A DNA stretch of 64,000 bases from FEB-12 sp964503315 (GTDB lineage: Bacteria > Zixibacteria > MSB-5A5 > GN15 > FEB-12). Made by a program: the position numbers and the translations under genes. How positions within the stretch are numbered: position 1 is the stretch's first letter; each line of letters opens with the position of its first letter. Positions 60,310-64,000 of this stretch are shown here, in pieces. The notes below the pieces were generated by a model that made no database searches, had not been told where the DNA came from, and worked only from the letters and a program-made list of their open reading frames with translations. Where the stretch lies: NCBI GenBank assembly GCA_964503315.1, contig CAZCZL010000006.1, positions 173,317-237,316 on the forward strand, read 5' to 3'.

Positions 60310-62101
60310 AGCGCACCCCCTCCATTTGCACCATGATCGACTCTGCTTTGGCCAAAGCCGTCTCCATATCCTGCTGAGTCAAAGTGGCAGGCGCAAAGCG
60401 GGCGAAATCACACTGTCTCAACAACCCAAGGATATTGTCTACCAGTTCTGGCGAAGCCTTCCGCTCCCGCAGCAAGGTCGCGATCGTGTCACTTGTCAGT
60501 CCGTTTGGAGAAATATTCAACTTGTCCGCGATGTACTGCGTAAATGCCAGACTTAATTCCCCATAGAAATCTCTCACAGAATCCGGACGGGCCAGTGATT
60601 TGGCTTTAGATAATCGTTTCCTTGCCTGCGATGATGCCCCTCGAGAGCGGGCCAGCCCGACATTGGAGGTCAGCATCTCTTGACGCTTCCGCAGGACCAC
60701 TATTCCCAATAATGCCAACACCGGCAATCCATTGATGATCAAATACAGCGGACTAAACAGGATCACCTCGCCGGCTTTCCCGATATCTCCCGGCTCCTGC
60801 TTGATAAACCTGATATCCTGTGCCTGATTTCCAACTGTCACCGAAGGTCCCGAGTAGGGAACATCGGGCGACGCGACATATCCTTCCGGCTTTATCACGC
60901 TCAGCGTGATCGGCTGCGTGGTCAATGACTGATACTTGTTCGTCTTGGGATCGAAGTAGTTGAAGCTGAGTGCCGGGATCTGGAGTATCCCCGGACGTTT
61001 CGGCACAAACACTTCCTCATATACCTTGGTCCCGCCGATCTTATCATCGACCTTGGTGACGTTCTCATTGCTCGCCGCGCGATACACGCGGAAATCAGAG
61101 GTCTCTTCGATAACCGGCTCTCCGACCGACTTGATATTCCCGACTCCGCTTATCTTCACTGACACCGTCACGGGCTGGTTCAGTTCCACTTCGGTTTTGT
61201 CCGCCGACGCCGTGATAGTGAATTTCCCGACCGTGCCCGTAAAATCATCCGGCTTCCCTTCGGTCGGCAGCGGTTTGGCCGTGATCTTGATCGGCTCGGA
61301 TTTCACCACGATCTGCTGTCCCTGCGGGAAGAGATCGCCAAACATATCAAACGGATCGCGCCGTGCGTTCCTCGATGCGACTGTGGTGGTCAGGCTTGCG
61401 CGGCCGATCGTCAATTCACCCGTTTGCGTCGGGAACAGCGCGTATTTTCGCTCGATCACCCGGTAATTGCGATTCTCGATCCTCTGGAAATATGGCGCCG
61501 TGTTCCCCACAACCTCCGTCCAGAAACCTGTGGTCGAGGGTTCATCAAGCTGCGGACTGCTGTAATATTGAACCGCGATATAGAATTTGAGCGTCAGAGT
61601 GACTTGCTCGCTGACGTACGGATTTTTCTTGTCGACGACCGCCTCTAGGAAATAGTCCTTTGTCCCCCCCTTGGTGTCAGTCGTCTGATCTCCCAATCGC
61701 GGTGAGGTCGACTGCCGCTTGTTTTGGACCACCAACAGGACACTGTTGCCGACCACTTTCTTGCCGTTGACTGTTACTGATATCCCCTGAATCGGATACG
61801 ATCCCGGTTTCTGCGGCAGCAACAGGTATCGGTAGGCGACAGAGGAAGAGACCTGTCCATTGACAATACTGACGCTGCTCGATCTCCCCTGTGAATATAT
61901 CTCGAAACTCGGGAGCGCCGGTATCTCCACATCGGGCACATTCTGCGATGAACCAGAGACTGTCACCTCGAGGGTCGTCTGCTCATCCAGCCCGACCGTA
62001 TCCGGGTAAAGCGCCACCCGTACCTGCAGATCATCCTGCGCCGCCGAAACGGAGGCAGTGACCATAGATAGACAGGCGAGCAGGATCAGTCGCAATCGCA
62101 T
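60302..62101 (-). CDS. batD: BatD-like oxygen-tolerance protein
   Basis: The 599-residue product has a signal peptide (cleavage near VSAA|QDD), several Ig-like beta domains (VALYPDTVGLDEQTTLEVTVSG; FYIAVQYYS; VTVSVKISGVGNIKSVGEP), one membrane helix (about 465-485, PLYLIINGLPVLALLGIVVL) and a C-terminal helical region. Motifs QDDLQVRVA and DVEIPALPSFEIYSQG are BatD hallmarks. AAGGA and the position 1 nt after batC support ATG 62101. Its role in the Bat complex is not established. Confidence 0.9.
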   Translation of the reverse strand: MRLRLILLACLSMVTASVSAAQDDLQVRVALYPDTVGLDEQTTLEVTVSGSSQNVPDVEIPALPSFEIYSQGRSSSVSIVNGQVSSSVAYRYLLLPQKPGSYPIQGISVTVNGKKVVGNSVLLVVQNKRQSTSPRLGDQTTDTKGGTKDYFLEAVVDKKNPYVSEQVTLTLKFYIAVQYYSSPQLDEPSTTGFWTEVVGNTAPYFQRIENRNYRVIERKYALFPTQTGELTIGRASLTTTVASRNARRDPFDMFGDLFPQGQQIVVKSEPIKITAKPLPTEGKPDDFTGTVGKFTITASADKTEVELNQPVTVSVKISGVGNIKSVGEPVIEETSDFRVYRAASNENVTKVDDKIGGTKVYEEVFVPKRPGILQIPALSFNYFDPKTNKYQSLTTQPITLSVIKPEGYVASPDVPYSGPSVTVGNQAQDIRFIKQEPGDIGKAGEVILFSPLYLIINGLPVLALLGIVVLRKRQEMLTSNVGLARSRGASSQARKRLSKAKSLARPDSVRDFYGELSLAFTQYIADKLNISPNGLTSDTIATLLRERKASPELVDNILGLLRQCDFARFAPATLTQQDMETALAKAESIMVQMEGVRFA

Positions 62102-62102
62102 T

Positions 62103-62849
62103 CTACCAATCCTTACCACTATACTCGCCTCCCTTGACGGTCCGGCGGAGTTTTTTCTGAATATCCTGCTCATCATCCTTGAGCGCGTTCAGCAATCGCT
62201 CAGCATCTTCTTTGGACATCTGCTTCTGCTGTCCCATCTGCTGTTGTTGTTGCTGCTGTTGGTCCTTGTTCTGTTGATCCTGTTGTGCTTGATTCTGCTG
62301 CTGGTCCTTCTGATCCTGGTTCTGGTTCTGCTGTTCCTGTTGGTCTTGCTGTTGCTGGTCCTGCTGCTGTTGGGTCGAATCAGATTTGTTCTGGCTGTTG
62401 GGGTCCTGCTGTGGTTTGAGCTGTTCTTTCAACTTCTTGCGCGACAGCTCCAAATTGAACTTGGCGTCCAGATCATTCGGGTTCAGCTTGAGAGCTTCTT
62501 CATACGATTTAATAGCGTTCTGGTAGTTGTTCATGCGGAAGTACGTATTCCCCATATTATAGTGGGCGGCCGCCTCGACCTTAATATCCTGCGTGCGCAG
62601 CGCCTTCTGCAGTTTGTCTATCGCCTCTTCGTATCCGCCGTCATTTGCCAGTGCCGTTCCAAGATTATAATCCAGCTCCGGCGAGGTCGGGTTGTCGGCC
62701 TCTGCCGCACGATACTCTTCCAGGGCCGTCTTGTAATCCTTTTTCTTGAATGCCTCGTTCCCCTTTTTGACCGTGCCTATAAAATCGGCAAACACGGTCT
62801 GGACGGCGAACAGGAATATCAGGCCCGCGATGGTCCACACATTACGCAT
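62103..62849 (-). CDS. batC: BatC-like TPR protein with a long Gln-rich tail
   Basis: The 248-residue protein has a signal peptide (cleavage near VFA|DFI), three TPR repeats at about 24-140 (DYKTALEEYRAAEADNP, PELDYNLGTALANDGGYEEAIDKLQKAL, AHYNMGNTYFRMNNYQNAIKSYEEALKLNP) and a low-complexity region at about 150-215 made almost wholly of Gln, Asp and Asn, followed by a short Lys/Glu tail. The Gln tract comes from runs of CAG/CAA. GGAGAG supports ATG 62849, which overlaps batB by 8 bp. Confidence 0.88.
   Translation of the reverse strand: MRNVWTIAGLIFLFAVQTVFADFIGTVKKGNEAFKKKDYKTALEEYRAAEADNPTSPELDYNLGTALANDGGYEEAIDKLQKALRTQDIKVEAAAHYNMGNTYFRMNNYQNAIKSYEEALKLNPNDLDAKFNLELSRKKLKEQLKPQQDPNSQNKSDSTQQQQDQQQQDQQEQQNQNQDQKDQQQNQAQQDQQNKDQQQQQQQQMGQQKQMSKEDAERLLNALKDDEQDIQKKLRRTVKGGEYSGKDW
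62224..62400 (-). repeat. CAG/CAA-rich simple-sequence region in batC
   Basis: About 180 bp dominated by tandem glutamine codons (CTG, TTG and CTT triplets on the plus strand). The many near-identical triplets make it liable to slippage and assembly error. Confidence 0.7.
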
Positions 62850-63864
62850 TGGTTGGGCTCTCCACTGCTTTCTTTCTCTCCGGGACAAAGAACTCCGCCA
62901 CCAATAGGATCAGGGCGATCAACAGTGGCCACTGGTAACGATCATCGTACTTGGTCACCAGCGTCCCTTCGAGTTCTTTTTTCTCCATACCGGCAATATC
63001 GTCAAATATCTTGTCCAATTCCATCTCTCCGGCGGACGCGTTGTAGAATTTGCCGCCGGTCGTCAGACTCAGTTTGCGAAGCGTCGCTTCATCAAGCTTT
63101 GTCATGATCACTTCGCCGTTTTCGTCCTTCTTGAATCCGACCTGATTCCCTTGCCTGTCCAGCACTGGAATCGGCTCACCTGCCGGATTACCGATCCCCA
63201 CAGTATAGACCTTGATTCCGTCATTCCGGGCATCGTCAGCCGCCTGTTCCACACTCCCGCCGAAATCCTCGCCATCGGTCAAGATGACAAGTACCTTGTG
63301 CTTCTTTTCTTTGGACTCAAACGATTTCTGCGCCACCTGTATGGCTGAAGCTATCGAGGTCCCCTGTATCGACACCGATTGGTTATCCATTACCTGCAAC
63401 AACAGCCGCGCGGTCCCCAGGTCAAGGGTCAGCGGGCACTGCACGAAGGCTTCTCCGGCAAACGCGATCAGTCCAATACGGTCACCTTTGAGTCGGTCAA
63501 TGATCGATCGCAACTCCTGCTTTGCCTTCTCCAGCCGGTTCGGCTTCATATCTTGCGCCAGCATCGAGTTGGAGACATCGAGCGCGACGATGATATCTAT
63601 CCCCTCCCGCTTCAACATCTCCAGATGCGTTCCAAATTGCAATCTCGCCAGCGCTATCACGACAAAGGTCAGTCCAAGGATCAGGAGCACCGCCTTCGTC
63701 CGCTGACGGGCGAAGGAGATATACGGCGCTGTCCGAAGGATCAGCGGAAGATCCCCAAAGCGGGACAGTATCTTCTTCTTGCGAGCTATTGCCCAGAAGA
63801 GGAACATCCCGACCAGCAGGACACCCAACAGCAGCGCGAAATGTATCGGTTCAGCGAATCGCAT
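62842..63864 (-). CDS. batB: BatB-like membrane protein with a von Willebrand A domain
   Basis: The 340-residue protein has an N-terminal membrane helix pair (about 6-26 and 57-76), a VWA domain at about 88-290 with an intact MIDAS (Asp96, Ser98, Ser100 in DVSNS; Thr in GTS; Asp in TDGED) and a C-terminal helix (about 313-330). It should bind a divalent cation and act with BatA and BatC-E at the inner membrane. It lies 3 bp after batA. Confidence 0.93.
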   Translation of the reverse strand: MRFAEPIHFALLLGVLLVGMFLFWAIARKKKILSRFGDLPLILRTAPYISFARQRTKAVLLILGLTFVVIALARLQFGTHLEMLKREGIDIIVALDVSNSMLAQDMKPNRLEKAKQELRSIIDRLKGDRIGLIAFAGEAFVQCPLTLDLGTARLLLQVMDNQSVSIQGTSIASAIQVAQKSFESKEKKHKVLVILTDGEDFGGSVEQAADDARNDGIKVYTVGIGNPAGEPIPVLDRQGNQVGFKKDENGEVIMTKLDEATLRKLSLTTGGKFYNASAGEMELDKIFDDIAGMEKKELEGTLVTKYDDRYQWPLLIALILLVAEFFVPERKKAVESPTNA

Positions 63865-63867
63865 AAT

Positions 63868-64000
63868 TTACGGCAACTTCCTGAAATAGCTGTTCGCCAG
63901 CACGATCTCTAGCATCAACAACGCTAGCCCGCCATACACGAACCAATGGAACAGCTCTTTATATTGAACATGCGACGCGACCTTGCGTTCGGTCTTCTCC
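63868..64000 (-). CDS. batA: C-terminal end of a BatA-like protein (partial)
   Basis: The last 43 codons of a gene entering from the right edge. The translation ends with a hydrophobic helix (WFVYGGLALLMLEIVLANS) and YFRKLP, like the C-terminal membrane anchor of VWA proteins. Its position directly before batB makes batA the best guess, but the VWA domain is not in the window. Confidence 0.6.
   Translation of the reverse strand, partial: EKTERKVASHVQYKELFHWFVYGGLALLMLEIVLANSYFRKLP

Noticed and set aside
62058..63107. Leu-rich 349-codon open frame on the plus strand
   Set aside because: It is the antisense shadow of the CAG/CAA-rich batC gene and the start of batB. The leucine runs are reverse-complemented glutamine codons and the frame has no ribosome-binding site.
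1..64000. CRISPR arrays, insertion sequences, integrases or attachment sites
   Set aside because: No regularly spaced direct repeats, transposase or recombinase genes or terminal inverted repeats were seen. Gene content is core and metabolic.
1..64000. In-window selenoprotein genes
   Set aside because: No reading frame with a family motif appeared truncated or split by an in-frame TGA in a way that suggests Sec. Reading by eye is not exhaustive.

Overview
The window reads as a piece of chromosome from a diderm (Gram-negative-type) bacterium. It encodes an Mla-type lipid transporter pair, a TolC/RND efflux system, outer-membrane beta-barrels and a very large SprA/Sov-type translocon. SprA, a Bat (aerotolerance) operon and a complete bacillithiol pathway together point to the Fibrobacteres-Chlorobi-Bacteroidetes superphylum or a neighbouring candidate phylum such as Zixibacteria. 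That placement is inferred from gene content, not from a phylogeny. I saw no phage, insertion sequence, CRISPR array or rRNA. Nearly all long genes lie on the minus strand in tightly packed operons.

Layout: (1) 0.2-2.8 kb: an aldehyde dehydrogenase with its own promoter and a CRP-type palindrome in its leader, then a small predicted outer-membrane protein. (2) 2.75-11.9 kb: an AlkA-like glycosylase, a TMEM14-like membrane protein and the operon smg-coaBC-udg-dnaB-mlaE-mlaF-radA-tgt. (3) 12-14.7 kb: a three-gene operon of a haem-c/beta-barrel fusion, a Calx-beta lipoprotein with a CX4CH cytochrome domain and a YceI protein; this is the most novel-looking locus. (4) 14.9-22.4 kb: gatA, an alpha/beta hydrolase, a HAD phosphatase, gatB, purN, purC and purH. 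(5) 22.5-25.6 kb: glnA with a strong terminator and an unusual upstream palindrome cluster, dCMP deaminase, and an exported MTA/SAH-nucleosidase-like protein. (6) 25.6-30.2 kb: an ECF sigma factor, zinc-finger anti-sigma factor and TonB-C protein unit, then an NfeD-slipin pair and an unknown secreted protein. (7) 30.3-43.1 kb: murB, sprA, glutaminyl cyclase, selA, selB and an amidohydrolase. (8) 43.3-47.6 kb: recG-DUF1844, a cupredoxin lipoprotein, the selenocysteine tRNA gene with its own promoter, and an unknown lipoprotein. (9) 47.6-57.4 kb: tetR-tolC-acrA-acrB-bshC-bshA-bshB1. (10) 57.4-64 kb: a flippase-like membrane protein with CorA, then batE, batD, batC, batB and the end of batA.

Themes that link genes: selA, selB and tRNA-Sec form a selenocysteine-decoding set, although I found no convincing in-window selenoprotein. 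SprA lies next to a periplasmic glutaminyl cyclase, and several predicted signal peptidase I substrates in the window begin with Gln after the likely cleavage site. Bacillithiol synthesis appears to be co-transcribed with a TetR-controlled efflux pump. Several genes without a Shine-Dalgarno sequence (dCMP deaminase, gatA, recG) carry a -10 hexamer exactly 6 nt before the ATG, suggesting leaderless transcripts.
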